A stretch of DNA of 6,441 nucleotides from an uncultured Faecalibacterium sp. GTDB taxonomy: Bacteria > Bacillota > Clostridia > Oscillospirales > Ruminococcaceae. How positions within the stretch are numbered: the stretch's first letter is position 1; every line of letters begins with the position of its first letter. Made by a program: the position numbers and the translations under genes. The stretch is from contig CAKSZE010000073.1 of NCBI GenBank assembly GCA_934525325.1, forward strand, positions 1 to 6,441. The letters run 5' to 3'. Below the pieces are notes generated by a model. That model saw only the letters and a list, made by a program, of their open reading frames with translations. It ran no database searches and was not told where the DNA came from. Of this stretch, positions 1 to 4,699 are shown piece by piece.

Positions 1-93
1 ATCGAGATCGGCGGGCACGGCAACAACCTAAATGAGGCCCTGTACGCCGGATATCTGGCAGCACAGGGCCTCGCGGATGCACTATTAAGCTGA
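1..93 (+). CDS. C-terminal end of a SpoIIP-type N-acetylmuramoyl-L-alanine amidase (5' truncated by window)
   Basis: Only the last 30 residues are present, in frame 1, ending at TGA 91-93. They begin IEIGGHGNNLNEA and end in an Ala/Leu-rich helix. An acidic residue followed by G, then N, then EA and a helical 'la.aia' tail is the pattern at the C-terminus of SpoIIP, whose usual form is VEVG..NtleEa....LA.Ai. SpoIIP is the membrane-anchored amidase/endopeptidase that works with SpoIID to thin septal peptidoglycan during engulfment in spore formers. A generic Amidase_3 enzyme also ends with an E-x-G-x-x-x-N motif and is the main alternative. The stop codon directly abuts the palindromic repeat at 94-265, and the next gene converges on it. 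Family assignment is inference from a short tail. Confidence 0.5.
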   Translation: MEIGGHGNNLNEALYAGYLAAQGLADALLS

Positions 94-265
94 GGCAACA
101 CCGCACAATTCCCGCCTTACGGCTTAAGCACCACTCCGGCGGCTGCGGCACGGCATCTGCGTTGCCAAAATGCTCGATAATACACAAAGTATTATCTGTG
201 CTTTTGGCTTAGCATCTGCCGCACCTCACTCGCCGTATCGGCACTTAGAATTATGCGGTATTGCC
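94..265. repeat. 172-bp imperfect palindromic MITE-like repeat between convergent genes
   Basis: The ends are inverted repeats: GGCAACACCGCACAATT at 94-110 matches the reverse complement of 249-265 at 15 of 17 positions. The core is also palindromic about base 186. GATAATAC (176-183) pairs with GTATTATC (189-196) around loop ACAAA, and GCCAAAA (164-170) pairs with TTTTGGC (202-208). Weaker pairing links the arms between core and ends. No transposase is encoded, so this resembles a non-autonomous MITE or a dispersed palindrome. TGAG occurs at 91-94 and again at 267-270, a possible but weak target-site duplication. Lying between two convergent stop codons, the folded RNA could also act as a bidirectional 3'-end structure; there is no long T-tract, so that role is speculative. 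Confidence 0.7.
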
Positions 266-272
266 TTGAGGG

Positions 273-824
273 TCAGCCGCCAAGGCTGGAAATCATGCTG
301 CTCTTGGCAGACTGATAGTAGCTCCATGCCTGATCGGCCACGGTCTCGGGCTGGTTATACTCCCGCAGCACACTGCGCATCTCGCTGACCACCGAGGAGA
401 CGGCGCTGTCGTAGGTGCTCTCCACAGAGGAAAGATGCTTGTAGGCGATGCTGACCTTATTGGCAAAGGTCCGCTCTTCGGCGGGCAGAGCGTGGAATTC
501 GCTCTTTGCGGAGGACACTGCGGAGGACACCGCAGACCGTGCCGAGGATTCCAGCGAATACAGCTGGCTGATCAGCGACGAGATCTTGGCATCGCACTCC
601 GGGTTTGGTGCGGCGTAAACGTGGCCGAAGCGGTCTACGATGGTGCCGTCCTCCAGGATCGTATACTCAGAGGTGGCTCCGTAGGTGGGGAACCAGTCGC
701 CGAACATAAACTCGTTGTATCCGGCAATAAATTCCTCCTTGGTGCAGCCGCTCAGCAGGGCTGCCAGTGCACAGCTGACCACGGCAAGGGTCAAAAGACG
801 GATAATGCGGTGTGTGTGTTTCAT
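273..824 (-). CDS. Putative secreted lipoprotein of unknown function, 183 aa
   Basis: I do not recognise the family. The N-terminus is a clear type II signal peptide: basic start (KHTHR), hydrophobic stretch from about residue 9 to 24, then lipobox LLSGC with the lipidated Cys at 27. The mature protein should therefore be anchored on the outer face of the membrane. Residues 30-75 are aromatic-rich (GDWFPTYG, RFGHVY) and may form a small folded head. Residues 77-180 are Ser/Ala-rich and predicted by eye to be helical or coiled coil, with the similar segments SAVSSAVS (near 97) and SAVSSVVS (near 140). The start is supported by GGAGGAG (828-834) just upstream and by a matching promoter at 868-896. 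The stop lies 8 bp from the palindromic repeat. It is transcribed divergently from asnS, so a functional link is not implied. Confidence 0.8.
   Translation of the reverse strand: MKHTHRIIRLLTLAVVSCALAALLSGCTKEEFIAGYNEFMFGDWFPTYGATSEYTILEDGTIVDRFGHVYAAPNPECDAKISSLISQLYSLESSARSAVSSAVSSAKSEFHALPAEERTFANKVSIAYKHLSSVESTYDSAVSSVVSEMRSVLREYNQPETVADQAWSYYQSAKSSMISSLGG
508..531. repeat. 12-bp in-frame tandem duplication inside the lipoprotein gene
   Basis: GCGGAGGACACT (508-519) is followed at once by GCGGAGGACACC (520-531), a two-copy tandem repeat with one mismatch. On the minus strand it encodes the repeated four-residue unit within SAVSSAVSS of the Ser/Ala-rich helical region. The unit length is a multiple of three, so copy-number change by slippage would keep the frame and only alter helix length. 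Confidence 0.75.
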
Positions 825-867
825 GATCTCCTCCAGAATCTATTTTTGCGGAATACCGCTTTTTTCC

Positions 868-896
868 ATTTTACCAGAGAAAGGGCGTTCTGACAA
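868..896 (-). promoter_or_regulatory. Sigma-A-type promoter for the lipoprotein gene
   Basis: Read on the minus strand, TTGTCA (896-891, 5 of 6 to consensus) is followed by a 17-nt spacer and TAAAAT (873-868, 5 of 6), with TGG just before the -10 box. Predicted transcription start is near base 861, giving a 5' leader of about 37 nt that contains the GGAGGAG ribosome binding site. Confidence 0.7.
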
Positions 897-935
897 GCAA
901 AAACGCGAAAATTTGCCTGATGCCGCACAGTAAGG

Positions 936-964
936 TTGACAAAATGCCGCCAACGTGCTATTTT
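936..964 (+). promoter_or_regulatory. Sigma-A-type promoter for the asnS T-box leader
   Basis: A perfect -35 box TTGACA (936-941) is followed by a 17-nt spacer and -10 TATTTT (959-964). The -10 is preceded by TG one base away (TGC), making it an extended -10 element that compensates for the 4-of-6 match. Predicted start is near 971, just upstream of the T-box stem I. The promoter is divergent from the lipoprotein promoter, with 39 bp between the two -35 boxes. Confidence 0.75.
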
Positions 965-1186
965 AAAACAACAAATGCAAGGAACGGGAAAAGTAGCGCG
1001 GGCCGTCCGGCCCAGAGAGTGCGGCACAGCTGAGAGCCGCGCCCGTGCGCCGCGTGAACGAACACCCGGGAGCAGCAAGCTGAACACGGCAGCGCGTCTG
1101 CCGCAAAGTAGGTGCGCCGCAGGTCCAGCGTTACAGGGACAGCGCTTAAACAAAAGAGCGCGTGAGCGACCGGACACTTCCGGTAA

Positions 1187-1232
1187 TTCAGGTGGCACCG
1201 CGGACATTACAAGACAGCTTGTTCGCCCTGAA
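1187..1232 (+). promoter_or_regulatory. T-box antiterminator fold
   Basis: The antiterminator can be drawn in the canonical form. Helix A1 is TTCAGG (1187-1192) with CCTGAA (1227-1232). The 7-nt bulge TGGCACC (1193-1199) contains the tRNA-binding TGGC. Helix A2 is GCG (1200-1202) with CGC (1224-1226). The loop 1203-1223 contains the 5' outer strand of the terminator. CGCCCTGAA is thus claimed by both folds: by the upstream TTCAGG when tRNA is bound, and by the downstream TTCAGGGC when it is not. Confidence 0.8.
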
Positions 1233-1265
1233 CTTTCAGGGCAAAAGCTGTCTTTTTATTTTTGG
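1211..1265 (+). terminator. T-box regulated intrinsic terminator upstream of asnS
   Basis: The outer stem AAGACAGCTT (1211-1220) pairs with AAGCTGTCTT (1245-1254). Nested inside, GCCCTGA (1225-1231) pairs with TCAGGGC (1236-1242) around a 4-nt loop. A T-rich run follows (TTTTTATTTTT, 1253-1263). This is the off-state of the T-box and shares CCTGAA with the antiterminator. Confidence 0.9.
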
Positions 1266-1271
1266 TTTTGT

Positions 1272-1330
1272 CTGCGGGGCGCCCCCGGCAGCCCGCAGGC
1301 AGGACGGAAGAATACCTCTTTGTAGAGAGG
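1272..1330 (+). other. Two small hairpins between the T-box terminator and the asnS ribosome binding site
   Basis: CTGCGGG (1272-1278) can pair with CCCGCAG (1292-1298). CCTCT (1315-1319) can pair with AGAGG (1326-1330), ending 5 nt before the AAGGAG site. They would be part of the readthrough mRNA leader. A stabilising or spacing role is possible, but nothing in the sequence shows it. Confidence 0.4.
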
Positions 1331-1348
1331 ACGAAAAGGAGAACTATT

Positions 1349-2737
1349 ATGGAACGTACCGAGATCCTTTCGCTGTTCAAGAACACCCCGGCGGACGGCA
1401 CCGAGATCACCGTCTGCGGCTGGGCAAAGAACATCCGCGACTCCAAGAACATCGGCTTCATCGCCCTGTCGGACGGCGGCTGCTTCAAGACCCTGCAGGT
1501 CGTGCTGGAAGCCGGCAAGCTGGCAAACTACGATGAGGTCGTCCACACCGGCCTGTACAGCAGCCTGCGGGTCGTGGGCCGCATCGTGCTGACCCCGCAG
1601 GCAAAGCAGCCCTTCGAGCTGAACGCCGACAGCGTGGAGATTCTGGGCGACTGCCCCGCCGACGAGTACCCGCTGCAGAAAAAGAAGATGAGCATGGAGT
1701 ATCTGCGCACCATGCCCACCCTGCGCCCCCGCACCAACACCTTCAACGCCGCTTTCCGCGTGCGCAGCGTGGCTGCCTACGCCATCCACAAGTTCTTTCA
1801 GGAGAACGGCTTTGTCTACGCCCACTCTCCGCTGATCACCGCCTCCGACTGCGAGGGTGCCGGTGAGATGTTCCGCGTGACCACGCTGGACATGGACAAT
1901 GTGCCCAAGACCGAGGACGGCGCTGTGGATTACAGCAAGGACTTCTTTGAAAAGCCGGTCAACCTGACCGTTTCCGGCCAGCTGGAAGCCGAAGCCATGG
2001 CGATGGCATTCGGCAAGGTGTACACCTTTGGCCCCACCTTCCGCGCCGAGAAGAGCTTTACCACCCGCCACGCTGCGGAGTTCTGGATGATCGAGCCGGA
2101 GATGGCGTTCTGCGACCTGAACGGTTACATGGATAACGCCGAGGCTATGATCAAGTACGTCATCCGCTATGTGCTGGACAACTGCCCGGACGAGATGGCC
2201 TTCTTCAACCAGTTCATTGATAAGGGTCTCATCGAGCGTCTGGAGCTGGTGGCAAACAGTGATTTCGCCCGCATCAGCTACACCGAGGCTATCGAGATTC
2301 TGGAAAAGAACAACAAGAAGTTCCAGTACCCCGTGGAGTGGGGCGTGGATATCCAGACCGAGCACGAGCGCTACCTGACCGAGGTGGTGTTCAAGAAGCC
2401 GGTCTTTGTCACCGACTACCCCAAGGAGATCAAGAGCTTCTACATGAAGCAGAACGCCGACGGCAAGACCGTGGCCGCAGCAGATATGCTGGTGCCCGGC
2501 ATCGGCGAGCTGATCGGCGGCAGCCAGCGTGAAGAGGACTACGGCAAGCTGGTGGCACGCATGGACGAGCTGGGCATGGACAAGACCAACTACGAGTGGT
2601 ACCTGAACCTGCGCAAGTTCGGCGGCGTGGAGCACGCAGGCTACGGCTTGGGCTTTGAGCGCATGATCATGTACCTCACCGGCATCCAGAACATCCGTGA
2701 CGTGCTGCCCTTCCCCCGCACCGCATACGGCTTCTGA
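1349..2737 (+). CDS. asnS: Asparaginyl-tRNA synthetase (EC 6.1.1.22), 462 aa
   Basis: A cytoplasmic class IIb synthetase that charges tRNA-Asn with asparagine using ATP. The length fits the family (about 460 residues). Residues about 18-100 form the N-terminal anticodon-binding OB fold ([17 protein letters not shown]). The catalytic core follows: [13 protein letters not shown] (118-130), the ATP/amino-acid site [10 protein letters not shown] (209-218), motif 2 TFRAEKS...[13 protein letters not shown] (230-254), and motif 3 GYGLGFER (431-438) followed by PFPRT (454-458). An EPEMAF sequence with a long insert before motif 3 favours AsnRS over AspRS, and the asparagine T-box upstream agrees. I start at ATG 1349, 7 nt after AAGGAG (1336-1341). 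An in-frame start near 1262 would add 29 residues and fall inside the terminator T-run, so I reject it. The C-terminus ends PRTAYGF, where many AsnRS end near PRTP.NAEF, a small variation. Expression is expected to rise when tRNA-Asn is uncharged. Confidence 0.96.
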   Translation: MERTEILSLFKNTPADGTEITVCGWAKNIRDSKNIGFIALSDGGCFKTLQVVLEAGKLANYDEVVHTGLYSSLRVVGRIVLTPQAKQPFELNADSVEILGDCPADEYPLQKKKMSMEYLRTMPTLRPRTNTFNAAFRVRSVAAYAIHKFFQENGFVYAHSPLITASDCEGAGEMFRVTTLDMDNVPKTEDGAVDYSKDFFEKPVNLTVSGQLEAEAMAMAFGKVYTFGPTFRAEKSFTTRHAAEFWMIEPEMAFCDLNGYMDNAEAMIKYVIRYVLDNCPDEMAFFNQFIDKGLIERLELVANSDFARISYTEAIEILEKNNKKFQYPVEWGVDIQTEHERYLTEVVFKKPVFVTDYPKEIKSFYMKQNADGKTVAAADMLVPGIGELIGGSQREEDYGKLVARMDELGMDKTNYEWYLNLRKFGGVEHAGYGLGFERMIMYLTGIQNIRDVLPFPRTAYGF

Positions 2738-2756
2738 GAAGCACGCATACTGTAAT

Positions 2757-2790
2757 CAAGAAAGCCGCCGCCTTTGCGGCGGCTTTCTTG
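2757..2790 (+). terminator. Intrinsic terminator after asnS
   Basis: A perfect 15-bp stem, CAAGAAAGCCGCCGC (2757-2771) with GCGGCGGCTTTCTTG (2776-2790), has loop CTTT. It starts 20 bp after the asnS stop. The T-rich side TTTCTTGGTT lies within and just after the stem, and the A-rich 5' side makes it potentially usable from both strands. It separates asnS from mutY transcriptionally. Confidence 0.85.
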
Positions 2791-2803
2791 GTTGAACGGG
2801 AGA

Positions 2804-2901
2804 CGACCCCCTCAGGCACGGCTTTGCCGTGCCAGCTCCCCCAAGGGGACGCCTTTGGGCTGTGCCGGAAACTCTCTCGTTGCACTTGATACTTTAACAA
2901 C
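2804..2901. repeat. Diverged upstream copy of the palindromic repeat (unit A)
   Basis: This stretch is a diverged direct repeat of bases about 2916-3016. Shared blocks, in order, are CCTCAG, GGCTTTGCC, CCAGCTC.CCC, TGCCGGAAACT, CTC.TTGC and ATACTTTA. It contains the hairpin GGCACGGC/GCCGTGCC (2815-2822 with 2826-2833, loop TTT). No coding signal is visible. It lacks the inverted right end seen in the next copy, so it looks like an older or truncated unit. Confidence 0.65.
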
Positions 2902-2915
2902 AGGGGCAACAGCGT

Positions 2916-3076
2916 GCGCCCTCTCAGTCAAAGCCTGACGGCTTTGCCAGCTCTCCCAAAGGGAGAGCCAAGGGCACTGCCGGAAACTTTCTCATTGCGC
3001 CTAATACTTTAGTAACGAACGTAATGGCTTGGCTCCCCCTTTGGGGGAGCTGGCGCGGGAGCGCCTGAGAGGGCGC
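2916..3076. repeat. 161-bp MITE-like palindromic repeat (unit B) immediately upstream of mutY
   Basis: Perfect 12-bp inverted ends are GCGCCCTCTCAG (2916-2927) and CTGAGAGGGCGC (3065-3076). Each end carries an internal hairpin: GCTCTCCC/GGGAGAGC (2950-2968, loop AAA) and GCTCCCCC/GGGGGAGC (3032-3050, loop TTT). The right end (about 3027-3076) is an inverted version of the left head. There is no transposase and I see no clear target-site duplication. I recall similar CCCTCTCAG...GGGAGAGCC repeats as common in Faecalibacterium-like gut Clostridia; that is memory, not a search. An open reading frame from ATG 3024/3029 through the right end is accidental. Confidence 0.75.
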
Positions 3077-3109
3077 TCTATCATCTTTTCAACAAGGAGC
3101 ACAAAACAA

Positions 3110-4153
3110 GTGGAAAATATTTTGCCTGCCCTCTTGGAGTGGTTTTACAAGAACCGCCGCAGCCTGCCCTTCCGGGAGGACCCCACCCCCTATCATGTGT
3201 GGCTCAGCGAGGTGATGCTGCAGCAGACCCGGGTTTCGGCGGTGCTGCCGTATTACTACCGCTTTCTGGAGGAACTGCCGGACATCCCCGCGCTTGCCGC
3301 CTGCGAGGAGGAAAAGCTGCATAAGCTGTGGGAGGGGCTGGGCTATTATAGCCGGGTGCGCAACCTGCAAAAGGCCGCAAAGCTCGTCTGTGCGCAGTAC
3401 GGCGGGCAGCTGCCTGCCGACTACGCCGCCCTGCGTGCGCTGCCCGGCATCGGGGAGTACACCGCCGGTGCTATTGCGTCCATCAGCTTCGGGCTGCCCG
3501 TGCCCGCCGTGGACGGAAATGTGCTGCGAGTGTTTTCCCGTCTGTATAATGACCCGGGTGTGATTACAGAACCGGCGGTAAAAAAGGCGTTTACCGCCCG
3601 GGTCATGGAGCATCAGCCGCCGGAAAAGGCCGGGGATTACAATCAGGCGCTGATGGAGCTGGGGGCGCTGGTCTGCGTGCCCAACGGTGCGCCTTTGTGC
3701 GGGCAGTGCCCGCTGGCGACGCTCTGCCGCGCCCGGGCGGCGGGCACCACCGCCCAGCTGCCCCAAAAGGCAAAGCCGAAGCCCCGCAAGCTTGTGCCGG
3801 TAACGCTGGCGCTGGTGGAAAGCCCGGCGGGCTTTCTGGTGCAGCAGCGGCCGGAAAAAGGCCTGCTGGCCGGGCTGTGGCAGCCGGTATTGTGGGAGGG
3901 CGAGCATCTTTTGCAGGCCGAGGTGCTGGCGCGGCTTACGGCACTGGGGCTGGACACCGGCACAGCAGCCCCCGCCGCCCTGCCTGCCGCAAAGCATATC
4001 TTTACCCACATCGAGTGGCTCATGTCCGGCGTGCAGCTGCACGTTCCGGCACAGAGCGCCCCGGCGGGCTATGTCTGGGCAAGCCGGGAGGCTCTGCGCA
4101 CCACCTACGCCCTGCCCGGGGCGTTCCGGGCGTATAAGCCGCTGCTGCTCTGA
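3110..4153 (+). CDS. mutY: Adenine DNA glycosylase MutY (A/G-specific), 347 aa
   Basis: MutY removes adenine mispaired with 8-oxoguanine or guanine in base excision repair. The HhH-GPD domain spans about 1-210. It contains LSEVMLQQTRV with catalytic Glu34, the helix-hairpin-helix LPGIGEYTAGAI (111-122), and VDGNV with catalytic Asp135. The [4Fe-4S] cysteines are 189, 197, 200 and 206. The first spacing is C-X7-C, one residue longer than C-X6-C in the E. coli enzyme; the others are X2 and X5. Residues about 227-347 are the Nudix-like C-terminal domain that reads 8-oxoG (VTLALVESPAGFLVQQRPEKGLLAGLWQ begins it). I choose GTG 3110, downstream of AAGGAG (3094-3099, 10-nt spacing). An in-frame ATG at 3029 would add 27 residues encoded by the repeat and has no good ribosome binding site. 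I see no convincing promoter; the repeat occupies the upstream region. Confidence 0.95.
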   Translation: MENILPALLEWFYKNRRSLPFREDPTPYHVWLSEVMLQQTRVSAVLPYYYRFLEELPDIPALAACEEEKLHKLWEGLGYYSRVRNLQKAAKLVCAQYGGQLPADYAALRALPGIGEYTAGAIASISFGLPVPAVDGNVLRVFSRLYNDPGVITEPAVKKAFTARVMEHQPPEKAGDYNQALMELGALVCVPNGAPLCGQCPLATLCRARAAGTTAQLPQKAKPKPRKLVPVTLALVESPAGFLVQQRPEKGLLAGLWQPVLWEGEHLLQAEVLARLTALGLDTGTAAPAALPAAKHIFTHIEWLMSGVQLHVPAQSAPAGYVWASREALRTTYALPGAFRAYKPLLL

Positions 4154-4189
4154 CTTTGGCAATTTGCTGTAATGAACCGCGCCAAAACC

Positions 4190-4211
4190 GGCACACTGCC
4201 CAAACTGTGCC
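4190..4211. other. Hairpin after mutY, weak terminator candidate
   Basis: GGCACA (4190-4195) pairs with TGTGCC (4206-4211) around a 10-nt loop, 36 bp after the mutY stop. No T-tract follows, so intrinsic termination is doubtful. It is the only hairpin between mutY and the next promoter. Confidence 0.3.
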
Positions 4212-4250
4212 CCGCAGCACCCTCGGGACGTGAAAATTGGGGCGCAACGG

Positions 4251-4279
4251 TTGTAATTTTGGACGCGAACGGGTATAAT
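4251..4279 (+). promoter_or_regulatory. Sigma-A-type promoter for the small membrane protein gene
   Basis: A perfect -10 TATAAT (4274-4279) lies 17 nt after TTGTAA (4251-4256, 4 of 6). The start is expected near 4286. The leader is then about 109 nt. It opens with a GC hairpin, GCGGCG (4292-4297) with CGCCGC (4303-4308), and later has TGAAAC/GTTTCA (4354-4368) close to the ribosome binding site. Confidence 0.8.
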
Positions 4280-4394
4280 AAAAGCTACAAGGCGGCGCTG
4301 ATCGCCGCTTGAATCAAGATCCTTTTGCGGGATGCCCGCTGGAAAAATCAAGCTGAAACAACGTTTCAACTGCAAAAAGGAGTGTACTGAATCT

Positions 4395-4589
4395 ATGAAA
4401 AAATCTTGCTTGGTCGCTGTGATCGCCGTTCTGGCTGCTGTGGCTGGTGCGCTGGCTGCTGTGGCTCTTTACCTGAACCGCCGCGAGAAGGAGCTGGACG
4501 AATACGAGCGCCTGCTGTTCGGCGAGGATGATGCAGAAACCGTAGAGCCGGAGGAAGCCGCTGCTGAGGACGAGACCGAGGCAGAGTGA
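4395..4589 (+). CDS. Small single-pass membrane protein with acidic C-terminal tail, 64 aa
   Basis: I do not recognise the family. Start MKKSC is followed by an Ala/Val/Leu-rich hydrophobic segment (about 5-27), then NRREKELDEYERLL and a strongly acidic tail (GEDD...EPEEAAAEDETEAE). With basic residues on both sides of the segment, the topology is unclear. It could be an uncleaved signal anchor or, less likely, a cleaved signal peptide; there is no lipobox. The ribosome binding site AAGGAG (4377-4382) lies 12 nt upstream of ATG 4395, which is long. An in-frame ATG at 4332 would add 21 basic residues and has no comparable site. A strong promoter precedes it. A hairpin with a T-tract follows, before the next gene. 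The acidic tail resembles low-complexity tails seen on many small envelope proteins and gives no function. Confidence 0.75.
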   Translation: MKKSCLVAVIAVLAAVAGALAAVALYLNRREKELDEYERLLFGEDDAETVEPEEAAAEDETEAE

Positions 4590-4630
4590 TTCTCTAAATA
4601 CCGGAAATTGCCGGGAAGATAAGCGCATCG

Positions 4631-4680
4631 GGGCGCACGGAGCAGTCTGTCTGAACGGACTGCCCCGGTGCGCCCTTTTT
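4631..4680 (+). terminator. Strong intrinsic terminator (or attenuator) between the small membrane gene and the pseudo-M23 gene
   Basis: GGGCGCAC (4631-4638) pairs with GTGCGCCC (4668-4675). Inside it, GCAGTC (4642-4647) pairs with GACTGC (4658-4663). TTTTT (4676-4680) follows directly. The next gene's AAGGAG lies only 7 nt after the T-run. No room remains for a promoter after it, and I see no good one between 4590 and 4630, so the downstream gene probably depends on partial readthrough. Confidence 0.85.
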
Positions 4681-4699
4681 GTACATAAGGAGAAGGAAC

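Larger units (their letters stand above)
977..1265 (+). ncRNA. T-box riboswitch (tRNA-Asn responsive) controlling asnS
   Basis: T-box leaders sense uncharged tRNA and allow readthrough into the gene when it is bound. Stem I has AAAAGTAG (989-996), the AGAGAG box (1014-1019) and an apical stem GCGGC/GCCGC. The specifier region reads GTGAACGAACACCC (1054-1067): AAC occurs at 1057-1059 and 1061-1063, both asparagine codons. I prefer the second, because it follows the GAA of the loop and is followed by A and the stem strand CCC. Downstream are a stem II hairpin CGGCAG/CTGCCG (1087-1103) and the conserved-looking CGTTACAG (1129-1136). The T-box sequence AGGTGGCACCGCGG is at 1190-1203. Its UGGN element is UGGC (1193-1196), and C would pair with the G73 discriminator of bacterial tRNA-Asn. 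A transcription terminator follows directly. Confidence 0.93.

Noticed and set aside
170..388. 72-codon plus-strand frame starting inside the palindromic repeat
   Set aside because: It starts in the repeat core, overlaps the 3' end of the lipoprotein gene in antisense, and lacks a ribosome binding site.
435..893. Plus-strand open frames over the lipoprotein gene
   Set aside because: The minus-strand frame has a signal peptide, lipobox, ribosome binding site and promoter. The plus-strand frames have none of these.
936..1325. Plus-strand open frame across the asnS leader
   Set aside because: It begins in the promoter and spans the T-box RNA. The sequence is explained by RNA structure and the product is Arg-rich low complexity.
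1256..2635. Long minus-strand open frame (459 codons) opposite asnS
   Set aside because: It is antisense to an unmistakable asnS, has low-complexity His/Val/Leu-rich composition typical of a shadow frame in GC-rich DNA, and has no ribosome binding site.
2804..3076. CRISPR-like array upstream of mutY
   Set aside because: The repeats are long, imperfect, few and partly inverted, with no regular spacers and no cas genes nearby.
4190..4211. Full terminator for mutY
   Set aside because: There is a six-pair stem with a large loop and no T-tract, so it is listed only as a weak hairpin.
3089..4375. Long minus-strand open frame (428 codons) opposite mutY
   Set aside because: It covers mutY in antisense, shows no domain, and runs through the intergenic region and the promoter at 4251-4279.
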